This document shows positions 1 through 12,010 of a stretch of 64,000 nt of DNA, in pieces. The DNA comes from Lycorma delicatula (lineage: Eukaryota > Arthropoda > Insecta > Hemiptera > Fulgoridae): assembly GCF_047948215.1 (NCBI RefSeq), contig NC_134456.1:56375959-56439958 (forward strand). The letters run 5' to 3'. Every line of letters starts with the position of its first letter. Position 1 is the stretch's first letter. The notes under the pieces are model-generated. The model was not told the origin of the DNA, made no database searches, and saw nothing but the letters and a program-made list of their open reading frames with translations. The translations under genes and the position numbers were made by a program.

Positions 1-2324
1 CTCGACCAAATCAACTAACTAGTTCAGTGTTCTGTGCCGTGCTCGAATGTGAACGTCATGTTTCCACCGTCCTCCCATGGTCAGTTAAATTAACATATTT
101 TTTTTATTATCTACGATTAATAGTTAAGCAATGTAAGTTATTATAAAAAATAAAAACATTGTATCGAATACTTATAACATTTTTACATTATTTTTATCGT
201 TTGCTTTATATTGAAGAAAAACCTTAAATTGACAATTTGTGTATGATGTTTATATTAAACTAAAATACTTTTTTTTCTGTAATTTTAAATTTTATAATAC
301 ATAGTGAAGATGTATGTATTCCATTAATTATAGAAAAACATTTCTGCACCTTGATATAAAAGTATTAACTACCAATTTTAAAAAAGTGTATGGTAATATT
401 GCGTTTTACGCTTGAACTAATTTAAAATGAAACGAAGCCAGTGCTAATATCGTAATTGTTCATTCTTTTTTTTTTTAGCAATGAAATAATTGTTTAAAAA
501 TACACATCAACTTGTAAAGCTTATCCACACAAATATTATCCCTACTTGCTGCGTAATTGAAGCATTTCCTTTTTTTTACATTAATATTATTATCTAATGA
601 TTGAAATGATATAAGTAAAACTTATAATGTGTTTATTATTCTGTGTTGTGTACCTGTTATTGCATTCAAATCCGAATAAATCAAACTTGAATTAAGTGAA
701 TTTTGATCGTTGGGATTTTATAACGTTATTGTTTTAGAAATGGTCTACTTCTGAACATGACCAAATGAGCCCTTTTTAAATACGAATTTTCGTAAAATTA
801 AAGTAAAATAATAATATTTAATATAGTTTTATTAATTTTTTTTAATAATACTTTGTTTATAATGATATTGAGAAATTTGTTTATTACATCATATGTTAAT
901 TTAGTTTACAGCTATAATTTTACAAATTTTATGGTCTAATAAATGCGTAAAATAACATTTTCGATAGATTGATCATTGTAAGCATCAAGAAATTATCTAT
1001 AACATTTCCACTGTTATTTACGTTTTAATCTGTTAATTGTGTTGTCTGTTTCCATTTATTGAATTATAACTTGTTTATTTCATACTCGCATGATTTTACG
1101 TAGTATTATTAAACAGTAGTATTGATTCGTAATAAATAATTCACTTATTATTTAATATTGTGAAACTTTAATTTTAAACAAATATCTTTTTTGATAATTC
1201 AATTTAAATTTACTAAGAAAATTGTACCATCTCTTAACCAATACTGCGTTAATTTCAGATTAAGAATATTCATAATCCGTAGTATAAATAGTTTACTTCC
1301 ATTTTAATTTCCTATGCGTCCATCTGAACATCTATTTTCGTCATATAAACTGATGTAATAAAATTCGGCGATCGAGTTATCAAGCAACATTATTTACTCA
1401 AAAAGATTCTTATATTTTTTACATATATGAAAAAAAACTTAAGTGGTTATGTTAATCTCCATTAAATAATTCCCCACAGATTATCATCTGGCTTGTAAGT
1501 TTGATATCGTATACTTTTATCCCCAAATCATTGGTTTTATATAAAATATTATAAGGAATATTTTGTTTCTTCTTCTTTATAATATAAGAAAGTTAAAAAA
1601 AACAATATTTTAAAAAGCACTTAACTTATAAATTTCATGAATTTCTAATCATCCCGTTGGGAATTTTTTCATTTTACAATATTACTTTCAGCGCCTTTTA
1701 AGTATACATTCAATTTATTATCTACGCGTTATCATGGATCGTAATATTTATTCGATATAACTTTAATGCACATAAATTTATAGAATTCATGAAAAAAGCA
1801 TTACCATATTACAATATGAAAAAAAATATTCCATGTCAGGAGTGTATATTATAACAGTATAAAAAATTACATTTTGAAATATTTTTTGTTATAATTATAT
1901 AATTTGCATATATAGTAAGTTATAAATTTTAAAATCATACTATTTTTAATTAAACTTCACAATTTTATCTTTTATCATAAATCCTTTCATGTCATAATTT
2001 ATTAGATAAGCAACAAGTAGCTGAATACCCTCCGAAAGAAGGAAGTACTGACTAAGAATGAAACGGATTTACGCCTGTTGTATAAAATTTTTATCATATT
2101 AGTTAAATAATAACGTTGGCATATCTAAATATGTGTCCCTTCTTTTTAAATTATCGAGTTTTGTCCTTGTCATGGATATTTGTGTTACGTACTATGATTT
2201 CTATAAATGTGCCAGTATATGAATGCATACTGAGAGAAGTTTAGTTTCAGTTAATTTCGCATTATTCATATTATAACCGAAAAGCAGTTAAATATATGTT
2301 TGTTTTTTATTTTGCTCAATTATT
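1..2324. other. AT-rich non-coding stretch
   Basis: I see no gene, RNA or recognisable mobile element here. The sequence is strongly AT-rich with many short A and T runs. The only open frames are short, have stops close by, and lack protein-like composition or splice-site context. Confidence 0.6.
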
Positions 2325-4794
2325 CTCTAAGGCAGCTTTTACAACCTGGGGATCGTGGTGATCTGAAAATTGTCTTAAAATTAGTCTAAAACTTTATACG
2401 AAAACAATAATGAAACCGTTTTATAACAAAAAAAAAAAAAAGTTATAAATATTTTACTTACATTTATAAGTACACATGTAAAGAAAATAAATAAATGAAA
2501 TGATTGCATTTTCATGTAAAAGTTTTTCCATTCCGTGTATCTAATTAAAAGACTCACAAAAGCAAATAGTCTTCAAATGATAGAAGACGATTCCTATTTT
2601 TTTAGTTTTCCTAGTCTTTAAAGCAACCATAGACGAAAAACCCTTTTCACAGTGGTAAAACGCGGCAAAAGGGATTAATATTTTCAGTGCTTCTGTGACG
2701 AAATTTCCATATTCACTTCGACGAGCAAGTGAAAACGTACCTAAATCTTCAGATGTGAATTGTAGTTGTAACGTTTTATCGGTAAACATTTCGATGGTTG
2801 ATTGTGAATCTCAACTGGTAACTTACCTTGCAGCTGCAACAACGTTTACACTAAATGGATTCATTACCCCTTTCTTCGAGGAATCAGTTTTATCTTCCGG
2901 GAAATACTCCGCCAACTGAATTTTCAGCTCACGTAAATGCATCTTCACGATATCCAAACTGTGATGAATAACAGTGGCTTCTTTATCACCCAAATTTTTA
3001 TCAATATAATCGGAAATGAGTGAAATAATCCTTCATATCAAGCTTCTTAATGAAAGCATGAACTTTGTCTGTCATTAATAAAATGTTTTTATCACTCCTC
3101 GTAAATTCACATTCAAGTCATTTAAATGCGAAGATACATCAGCTAAGTAAGCCAACAGCAACATATATTCATTAATCTGTAAAAACATTGAGAATGGCGT
3201 TTTTTTATCCTGGAAAAATATTATTAATTCATTTCGCAATTCTAATAACCAGGTCAACACTTCCCCCCGCGATAACCATCCGACTTCTGTACGGGAAAGA
3301 AGAAATTTTTCCCTTTCGCCTATTTCATCGCATAGTTTAGCAAACAACTTATTCTGTAACTGTCGACATTTAATAAAATTAACCATTTTTACAGCTTTAC
3401 AAAGAATTTGTTTGAGAATTTTTCCGGCATATCTTTTGTGGCAACAGCATATCTATGAAGGAATCAGTGCATTCCCCTCAGTATAAGTCAATATATTAAT
3501 TTTTTTTAGAAATCCACTGTTCTTTCTTGTATCGCCTTTGCAACATCACTTCATACGGCAATACATTTAGTTCAATCTACGTTATAGTTTTTATACCTTC
3601 ATAAAAAACATAAAAAGACATTGTCCTGTTGCGTGACCAGGTGTTGATCTGTAAAACGACATATTTTCTATAATTTATCTGTCCCTATCGCATTCTCACA
3701 AAACTTAAGAACTGAGAAATGTTTGCCACATCTGTTGATTCATCAAATTGAATATAAAAAATTCACTTGGACTCATTTGGTGAATTATCTGATCGCAAAC
3801 ATTGGCAGTCATGTCATTAATTCGCCTAAATACCGTTTTGTTAGAAATCGGAATCTTTTTCAATTTTTTTTGCTTCTTTCACTCCTATTAAAACACTGAC
3901 CATCTCAACTTCAGCAGGCAATACGAGGTTTTCTGTTGTTATATGGGGTTTGGACATCTTAACTACTCTTAATGCTACAAGATAAGATGCTTCAGTTCTC
4001 CTTGTATCAGTATGGATTGATTTATAAATAGAAGCTAGTAGATCTCTCAAAGTATATAATTTTCTTTCAAAAAATTGCAAGGGTTTGCTTTTATTATGCA
4101 AATTGTTTAGTTTCCAAATGTCGAATTAATTTTGATGGCTTTATGCTTTCATCGGAGAGGGAGTTGAAAGCAAACAACGTACTGTGGCTTTCTATCCAAT
4201 GAGATAAAATCGTACTTTAAATAACTGTCATTGTACAATCTTGTGTATTTATCAGTCTGTTCACTGGATGTAAATGGTTCACGTCGTTTCTTCACAAATT
4301 TTTCCATTTTTCATTAAAATCTAATTGAAAAAATAACAGTCACCTTTTGACTCCACATTAAAAATCTGCAACCTTAATTATTATTTTGAATGAAACTACG
4401 TTCTAAAAAACTTAAATTAAGGCACCAGTACCACGCTTTGCATTCGAAACTAAACTGACGTTCTGCAGTCTCTTACGACTCTTTTATACTCTTCAGAGCA
4501 CGACATGTTCAAACGTATCATTTGCTTGTTTGTACATGACGCTCTCACAGCAAATATTAAACACGAACACCAAATTACAGGGAGCACGTTGACATCAAGA
4601 TGGAACCAGTAAATTGCTCATATCTGTACACTTCATACATGCATTTTCATACACATCGCTATCAACGCAGCTAAATAGTTTTAACTAGGTTTCTTTGTGT
4701 TAGGGTTGGGAGGGTCACGATATAGTATTTATATACTTTTTTTTACTTTTTGGGGATCATGGAGCTAAAACTATTGAGAATCACTGCTCTAAGG
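2325..4794 (-). mobile_element. Complete but decayed hAT transposon (BED-finger type) with 8-bp target duplication
   Basis: The element itself spans 2333-4786 (2454 bp). It is flanked by a perfect 8-bp direct repeat, CTCTAAGG, at 2325-2332 and 4787-4794; an 8-bp duplication is the hallmark of hAT insertion. The ends begin CAG and end CTG. The inner termini are recognisably inverted but diverged: the left end contains CCTGGGGATCGTGGTGATC and the right end, on the other strand, reads CTCCATGATCCCC. The interior holds a broken minus-strand transposase. Boundaries are firm because the duplication is exact. Confidence 0.93.
2541..4306 (-). pseudogene. hAT transposase, ZBED5/FAM200-like, disrupted
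   Basis: The reading frame starts at the ATG at 4306-4304 with a short basic N-terminus (MEKFVKKRREPF). A degraded BED-type zinc finger follows: one Cys and the RHLETK His segment remain, but the first Cys is Tyr. Next comes 4101-3841, with the family's KPLQFFERKL...KPH...LPAEVEMV region. A central block at 3386-3075 carries the diagnostic EVGWLSRGEVLTWLLELR stretch. The C-terminal dimerisation region at about 2789-2541 contains CEKGFSSMVALKT. The blocks are in family order but separated by stops and frameshifts, so no functional transposase can be made. Total span, about 1.77 kb, fits the roughly 600-residue family. Intact relatives excise and reinsert DNA in the nucleus. Assignment is by recognition of conserved blocks. 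Confidence 0.9.
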
Positions 4795-6878
4795 AAAGTT
4801 ATTATAAGTTGTTTAAACTATTCTATCTCATGTATTTTTACAATAACAATTCTAAAATATAATATTAATTCAAAAGTTATAACAAAAAGTAAATTTTTCT
4901 ATAGATTCCACACGTAGAGCTTTGTTTACTTTATTTTTAATATAAACGTAACGTATGTTCATGACTACTTAATTTTAATCAGATACGTAATTTTCATCTA
5001 TAGTAGTTTCGAAAAGGTTTTAGTATTGTTTCGCTTACGTCATTCTGTTTATGTAAATGTTTAATTAATGAATAATTTAAATTATTCATATTCACTTTAC
5101 GTATTCTATTTAAGTAATGTAATCGTTATACAAATGTACTGATGTGCTCTATATTTTTGTTCGCTAAACTTTGAATTTGTGGTTTGATGAATCATAAAGT
5201 AATTAAAACATTGATGATTAAGTCATAAACACAGGTTTTTTTTTGTTATAGTTTAGCCAGAAGTCTAATTGTCATTATTCGTCAAAAATTTCAAACATAT
5301 ATAGTATAAAGATTTTCTGTAGCCATGATATATGGATTAGTAATCAGTTCCTGTAATCAAATTTTGTACCATATAATCATCGTTAAATTTGCCGGATAAA
5401 ATTCATAGGACTTTGTAATATCATTTTTCTATTTTACTCCGTTATTCCAACAACATTAGTCAGCTAAAGGGAATGGTATCCCATCTTCCAACACATTCAA
5501 AAAATTTAAAATATAAGTATTGACTTCAAAAAGTAAAAGTATAAATATTTACTTTTAAATATTTTACTACAGCACCTTTCAAAAATTGTCTATGGTATTT
5601 CCATAAATGTATTTTTTTATTATACAAAACTAAATACACAACTCTTAATGTAATTTAAATTTGTTTAATTTTTTTCAAACGTATTGGCAGACATTAGTGA
5701 ACTTCAAACACAGAAAAAGTCAAATATGGGAGTGGCTAAAGCACTATCAAGGTTTCATGGTTCGATTTTTATTTTGAATTTTTTTTTACATTTTTAACCA
5801 TTACTACTTATTATTAAATCACAAATAATTGTTTCTTAATATATGGTTTATTTTCACCTTATTAATTTTATTTTACATATTTATCTTATTTTTTAACATA
5901 ACGTTTTCCAAATTATTATTCTTTATTCGTTTTTTTTTCGGTACTTTCTGATTAAACGGAGGCCAGCTGTTTTCAGAAGGAAGAATGATCTTTTTTTTTA
6001 AAAAAACTCAAACATTTGGTTTAATCTAACAAAACTTAATCTACGCTCGTTTCGCTCGCTGGTCAAGGTTAGCAAGCGTAAGTTAAGTTTGGATAGGTTA
6101 TATTTATAATTATATTTATTTATTATATAAAAAACTCAAATATGTACACACAGTATAGGCCTTTCTTTAAATCACTTCATTTATATCCTCAACCCAACAG
6201 TCGCAGTGCGCTGAGAAAGTACTAATTTCCTCTCATTTTAATTCAAAAAATAATTTAATAAATATTAAAAATAAATCTATAAATTAAATTCAATAAAGAA
6301 TAATAACTAGGATTACTTTTATGTTACAAAATAAGATAGCTGTATTTTTTCAGAATGTAATTAAAAATGAATTCCTAAAATTAATACTGCACCTTCAATT
6401 GATGCTTTTTTTGTGTTTCTGATAATAATAATCATCTCAGGAGTAACTGTCCTGAAGAACATCTTCCGCTTTCCAAGATAATTTAAATTGTTTTTCAAAC
6501 GTTTTTGAAAATCCAACTTTGTTAAAAAAAATGAAATATTAATAAATTACCAACATATGTTTATTCAAATCCCACCAATATATTATTTAAGTATGTTTAT
6601 GAATTATTTTAATTGACAAAATTGGAACTTGCGGTAAAATTCGAAATTCTACTACTACCAAATTATAAAAGATATGAATTTACATTACTTTTAAATAAAT
6701 TCACAAAAATGTTTTTCTTCATTTTAATAATATATGTCTAACTATAAATATGATTTTTTTTGTGATTAAAAAAATATTAATAAAAAAACACCCTTTGAGT
6801 ATTTGGTACGATTCCTTATCACAAAACTAGAAATTAATAACTTATATAACAGTAAGATTTTTCTCATGTTTTAGAAAA
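4795..6878. other. AT-rich non-coding stretch with a possible repeat fragment
   Basis: No gene seen. Around 6035-6100 the phrase CTACGCTCGTTTCGCTCGCT stands out as CpG-bearing in otherwise AT-rich DNA. It is bracketed by loosely inverted text (AAACTTAATCTACGC / GCGTAAGTTAAGTTT), which suggests an old interspersed repeat or small inverted-repeat element. I cannot define its ends. Confidence 0.4.
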
Positions 6879-6923
6879 TTTCGATCTTTTCACAAGCTTG
6901 ATGAGCTTGTGAAAAGATCGAAA
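6879..6923. repeat. Perfect 20-bp inverted repeat with 5-nt loop
   Basis: The left arm TTTCGATCTTTTCACAAGCT (6879-6898) is exactly complementary to the right arm at 6904-6923, with TGATG between. The next base outward on each side does not pair. A 20-bp perfect stem is much longer than the AT-rich background would give by chance. It could be a folded-back duplication, a hairpin-forming element end, or a short hairpin RNA. Nothing nearby shows transcription. Confidence 0.9.
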
Positions 6924-9365
6924 GACACAAACTAAATCAAGTTTTAAAATTTCAATTTAAGTGAAAAATTAAACCGCAGTTTTAAAATGATAAAATCTTC
7001 TACACAAGTGATAAAATCACTTAATAATTCCATCTAAGTTACTTCTACTTAATTTTAGTGTAATGAACTTTGATATTTGTTAATTGTGGTGTTTTCATGT
7101 TGCTTTTTTTATGTTCGTACAATTTCACGATAAAGAACAATGTTTGAAATAATTTGAAGGTAAAACTTTGGTAGTAGTAATCTTAGGTGCCATATCTGAT
7201 TAAATTCTTATACCGGTGTTAACAGACACGCAAATATCATGTAGTTTGTTTATTTTCCAGACTGTCTTAAGCAAACATGACAAATGTTTTGTAATCATGA
7301 CCGGCTACAAGATTAAAACTTGAATATACAGTCCTTTCCGCTTTCAACAACAAAACTAACACTTCACTAGAAATGGGAATATTTACTTGTTACGTCATAC
7401 CAATGGCAATGTACTGAAATAAATTAAAATTACAAGATCACGGGAATAAATTTATCAAATCCACTTCATTAAAATGAATGAAGTGAATGCTTAATAAAAC
7501 AAGTGACGTGATTGCAGGTGTTCAATTATTAACTTAATTCTACAGTTATATATTTATTTCAAAACAAATACCCGTAAATAATAGCATATAATAGGAAATA
7601 ATAGCATAATAACCGTAATAATAGCATAATAGGAAAAATTAACAGCCACTAACAGAATAATTTTTCTCATCCTGAGATAAAATATCCTATAATATATAAT
7701 ATATGTAAACCACTGCTAGTTGAATTTTTCAAGCGAATAATAGTATGTTTACGAGTAATGTAAAGTCATAATCATAGTGATAATTATACTGATAATCATT
7801 ACTGTATAGTTCTATTTCCATAAGTAATAAAAGATGGATAAATAAAGCAAAACGTTTTTTTATTTTTTCGTCTTTTTCAATGTCTGATAGCCTAAATCTA
7901 CCTGTTCTTTACGAAAGCACAGCCAGATATTATTTCTACAATGATAATAATATAAAATTTGTACTTATATTTATCAAGTAATAATTTATGTAAATTTTAT
8001 CTCATCGTTGATTTTTCTGTAGAAATCGGCATTTAGAGAAAAACTTGGTACCTGAAATGTAATTAACTTATAAATTGATTATGGATGACATTTAAATTAT
8101 ATACACAACCAAGCATATATTTTGCGTTCTTAATATTAATGAACCAGTAAATAGTTTCAGAAACTATATACCAGTACAACACTAAGGTCCAATGGAACTT
8201 GTGCACTAACTATGTTAAAATAATAAGCAAACTGTTCTAAATTAATTTACCTTTAATTTAAATCTTTAATTAAATTAAGTATCCTTTTAAATGGTTTCGT
8301 GTTTTTTATTTATATATTTTTTTAAATTTTATTTTTTGTGTTCAGTTTAAGGATATAAATGCCCTTAAACTTGACATTCTTCTTATTAGTTTAACAGATT
8401 CATTTATCTTTTAATGTTTTTCTTTTACTTCTGATACTATTATTTAGGCATAATACTTTTGATATTTCAGCATAAACTTAATGAATATTTCCTGTAGTAG
8501 CCTATTAAAAAGTATATTCCTTACTGGTTATAAACAATTAAAGTAAGGGCACAGTTATATTTTCGAAACGATATTACGTGAGAAATTCACATTAGCTTTC
8601 ATTACTAGTACGAATTAAAATTATTAAAGGTCTACGCAAATCTATGACCTACCCAAAAAACAAAACTTGCTGCAAATCTGCATATATTGCACTGATTATC
8701 ATCCATAGAAACCCGTTTTTATACTATGAAAGTAAGTAAATTAGTTTAAATTTCAATTTGTATTTTGATTGCTACCAAGAAAAAAGAGACCCTTAACCTA
8801 TAACGTTATTCTCTATGTTCTCTTTATTTATCTCCTTTTCTTTCGTCATTGCAGACTATTTCCTAAACATTTCAAAACAAAACGAATGAAACTGATCTCC
8901 GAATAAGTAGTTATTAATTTCGTGTAACAAATCTATGTTATTGAATTATCAAATGTTTTATGGATGTTAATGCAGAAGTTGAAGCAAAAAGATTTTGTTT
9001 TTATTTTGCACATTCAATGAAAGCTCTGAAATTATAAATCGCATTAATTTTTTCTTTACTTGAGGGAAGTAGGATTAAATAGGTAATTAGATTGTTAGAT
9101 AATTTACTTTTTTATTTCAGTATCGATTATAGAAAAAAAAATCCGAATTATCTAATATTTTATATACATTCAACTAGTAGCAACCTTTTATTGTATTAAT
9201 TGGTAACAAGTACAAATCAATAGAAAATTTCATTCTAACTTCGTTTTAGAAAAATTATCTTTTTTAATAATTTACTCCTCGTGTGTGTTACAAGTTTAAT
9301 TGCTGTAACTGTCTTTTGGGCTAGCTAAAAATGATCAAGATCTCGATTCTCTTATATTTTAGTAT
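6924..9365. other. AT-rich non-coding stretch
   Basis: No gene seen. At about 7572-7640 there is a short irregular tandem array of AATAATAGCATA-like units (three to four diverged copies). Otherwise the region has only homopolymer runs and short open frames. Confidence 0.5.
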
Positions 9366-9369
9366 AAAC

Positions 9370-9545
9370 TAACCGGCCGGTGTTCGCTTCATTTGCTCAA
9401 CCGTCTTGTCAGGGGGCTCCGTCTCCTGGACTCCGGAATTCAGATCAACTCAGGCGAGTTCCGGGGCCTCCAGGGATAACGGGTTCGAACCCAGAGCCGC
9501 AGAGCTCGCTTCACTCCCCATTCTAGTCAGGATGTTCCACCCTCT
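9370..9545. repeat. GC/CpG-rich block, probable interspersed repeat fragment with a B-box-like palindrome
   Basis: This stretch is abruptly GC- and CpG-rich against AT-rich flanks. At 9481-9492 it contains the perfect palindrome GGGTTCGAACCC, which matches the RNA polymerase III B-box (GGTTCGANNCC) on both strands. That suggests a piece of a tRNA-derived SINE. I could not find a matching A-box at the usual spacing, a tRNA fold or target duplications. An open frame across it (9406-9600) reads as composition-driven and I do not regard it as a gene. Confidence 0.4.
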
Positions 9546-9600
9546 GTACCCTGGCATTGTTCGTTATCCTCCTGATTGTAAGAATAATACTGATAAATAA

Positions 9601-11186
9601 CAATTAAGGTATTCAGGCTTTATATAAATCTGAAAAAGAAACTAAATTACAAGAGAGGAATAGTAGTAACTGCGGTAACTAAAGTACACAGACCTTTGAC
9701 GAGGAGAACTTCACAACCTATTTTAGTTGCCGTGGTGACAAAAATATAATAACGAATTAAATGGATTAATTTTTTTTTTAATGAATATTTTTAATCCAGA
9801 ATTTGTTCTATATTTGTGTTTGTATTTATATTTGAATTTGTATTCTATAATTTATTTATTTATTTAAAACTTGTAGTTAATTAACTAATTAAATTTAAAC
9901 AACTGAAGTGTACGCTATTTGTCAGCAGAATTCTACAGCAAGATAGTGATCAATAAACCCAAACTAAGTCGTTCTTAAATTTTATACCTCTTGAATTTAT
10001 TATAATTAATTAATTTGAGATAAATTCTAATCTTTGAAAACTGTTTTAGATTTCTCTGGTCTAATCTGTGTTTTATAGATAAAGTAATTATTTTTAAAAT
10101 AAATTGAAAGTTTATTTTCAAAGAAAGTGATGTGTTTCCTGTACAGATTAATTAATGTAATCGATAATTTTGTTGGAGAAATTCGGTAAGTGGTTTACAA
10201 AATAAATAAATCAATGCTGTTAAAATTTCGTTCTCTAAAACCATAAATAATAACCGCTATAAGTTTTCAAAAAGAAAAACGCTCAACGCGAACGTGTTAG
10301 CTAGTCGAATATGTGTTGCAATGTAGATGAATAATTTAAATCACAAGTTACAGAAAAGGTAAAATTTAACCCCTGAAACTAAAGCTTAAAACCGTAACTG
10401 GGAGATGTTACCGCAGAGTAACAAACTCCAAACTAACCTCGGACAAAGCGTATTGATCCTCAGGTGGTGTCCTGCTATTAAAATATGCATATTGGCCACT
10501 AGGGATACCACTTACGTTGCACAAGTCGGTTTTATTTCTTTTCAACTTCTCCTGCCCTTCATGTTGATACTGTACCATATTCTGTAACATTTTTAAAAAT
10601 TATTCAGTAATAATTTACAGTAAATCTATTGATTAGTAATGGACCAAAATATAATAAAAAGAGAACACTGAATTTACGTTTTATTTTTATCGATGGAAAC
10701 TTTTAATTAATTTTTCTCTTTTCATATTATTACTCGTATTATTTACTGACCTTTCGTCAATATTTATTTGCGATGTCTCAGAACTTTCTATTTTACTTAT
10801 TTATTTATTCACATTCGCAATTAAGGTTAACGCTCAATTGCAGCTGGTAATTACTTTTAGAATCGTCTGGTTAAAAACTCAGACGCTTTTAATAATCGCT
10901 CCTCCTTAATTGTTTTCTGTATTGTAGTGGACATTCCACACACTAATAATTTTTTTTTTTTAGTTACTTAATTTTCTCGCTGGTGTAGCTTTTTGAGACA
11001 AATAAATGAGGTCACATGATAAAACCTATTTTTTAACCTCATTTTTAGTAAAATAGTAATTAAAAACAGTTTCTTATAATAATTTATACCATTTATGATA
11101 TCAAAAATTGTGAATGAAAATATAAAAAGACATATCGCCACCAATAAGTTTATCTAAAACTCTGCTTGTTTAAACAATTACTTTAT
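9601..11186. other. AT-rich non-coding stretch
   Basis: No gene or recognisable repeat. Overlapping short open frames on both strands near 10405-10590 look like chance. Confidence 0.5.
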
Positions 11187-12010
11187 TTACTTTCTGTATC
11201 CGATAATAAATAACACCTTCATATCCTTCCAGTAGTCAACAGATGTGATGCCGCTTGGTAGCAACAGTTCCTCAATTGTGCAAACCTCTCCCATGTTGGG
11301 CACAGGAGCAGATGTTCCATTGACTGGATCCCCCGCACATAAAGGTCTACGTTGATTACCTTATTACTTAACTTGTTGCTACTCTAGTCCTAAGTCGATT
11401 CAGTGCCAAATACTATATGGTACTGATGTCCTCTAGGGATCGTCTCTTTGGGTAGGAGGCCCATTTCATCTGGTAATATCTCTTTCTATAGCTGTTCGAG
11501 CCAGATCTCAGGTGGAACCTCCAGAGGTATTGTTTTCTTCATAAACCTGTTTCTAGATTTAAGCGGAGGATTGACAGCCACACTGTTGTACGTAGGGTAG
11601 TGTCTGTCACCTGTTTTTTTCTTTCAACTTCTCCCCCACCCCCACTTTTCGACTAATGTTAGGAGCTCCTACACAAGCTAAAAGGTAAATCTTTTGAATT
11701 TGTGTTGGTTTATCATGACCAGTTACAATGCGTACTGTATCACTCAGAGCTACATCAACATAGGAATGTTGAAGTTAGGAAACTTTCGCAAAATTATCCG
11801 CATTATTATTATATCGTTTAATATTATTATTATATCATTTATTATTATTATTTGCGCAAAATATAGAACCTTTACCTTGGCCTGAAGCACTACTGGTGTG
11901 CTCTGCATGCACCTTTCAGTTTGCGAATAATATTATTTCTCGCGGAGATTTTTCCTTTCAACTCCAGGCAGTGCAGTTTAAACGCCAATGTACGGTTAAG
12001 CCTGACTCCT
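11187..12010 (-). pseudogene. 3' part of a jockey-like LINE reverse-transcriptase ORF, degraded
   Basis: Read on the minus strand, 12006-11910 gives LNRTLAFKLHCLELKGKI followed by SARNNIIRKLKG. These are characteristic post-catalytic segments of jockey-type LINE reverse transcriptases. After an ATT-rich interruption, 11775-11640 gives DTVRIVTGHDKPTQIQ, IYLLACVGAPNISRK, again the conserved C-terminal region. Further on, 11340-11250 gives QSMEHLLLCPTWE, the C-terminal Cys/His segment, in another frame. The final frame reads VDYWKDMKVLFIIGYRK and stops at 11189-11187. Blocks are in family order but broken by frameshifts and stops. The catalytic YxDD part is not present, so this is a 5'-truncated fossil. 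The clade call is from motif recognition only. Confidence 0.85.
11800..11852. repeat. ATT-rich microsatellite inside the LINE remnant
   Basis: Imperfect (ATT)n runs separate two conserved protein blocks of the degraded LINE. The array therefore grew or was inserted after the LINE landed. Confidence 0.6.

Noticed and set aside
7572..7640. Tandem AATAATAGCATA units as a CRISPR-like array
   Set aside because: Diverged, contiguous and without unique spacers; a simple slippage repeat in a eukaryotic genome.
9481..9492. GGGTTCGAACCC as a tRNA gene T-arm
   Set aside because: No acceptor or anticodon stems could be laid out around it on either strand.
9406..9600. Open frame in the CpG-rich block
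   Set aside because: Open mainly because of local base composition; no domain, promoter or splice context.
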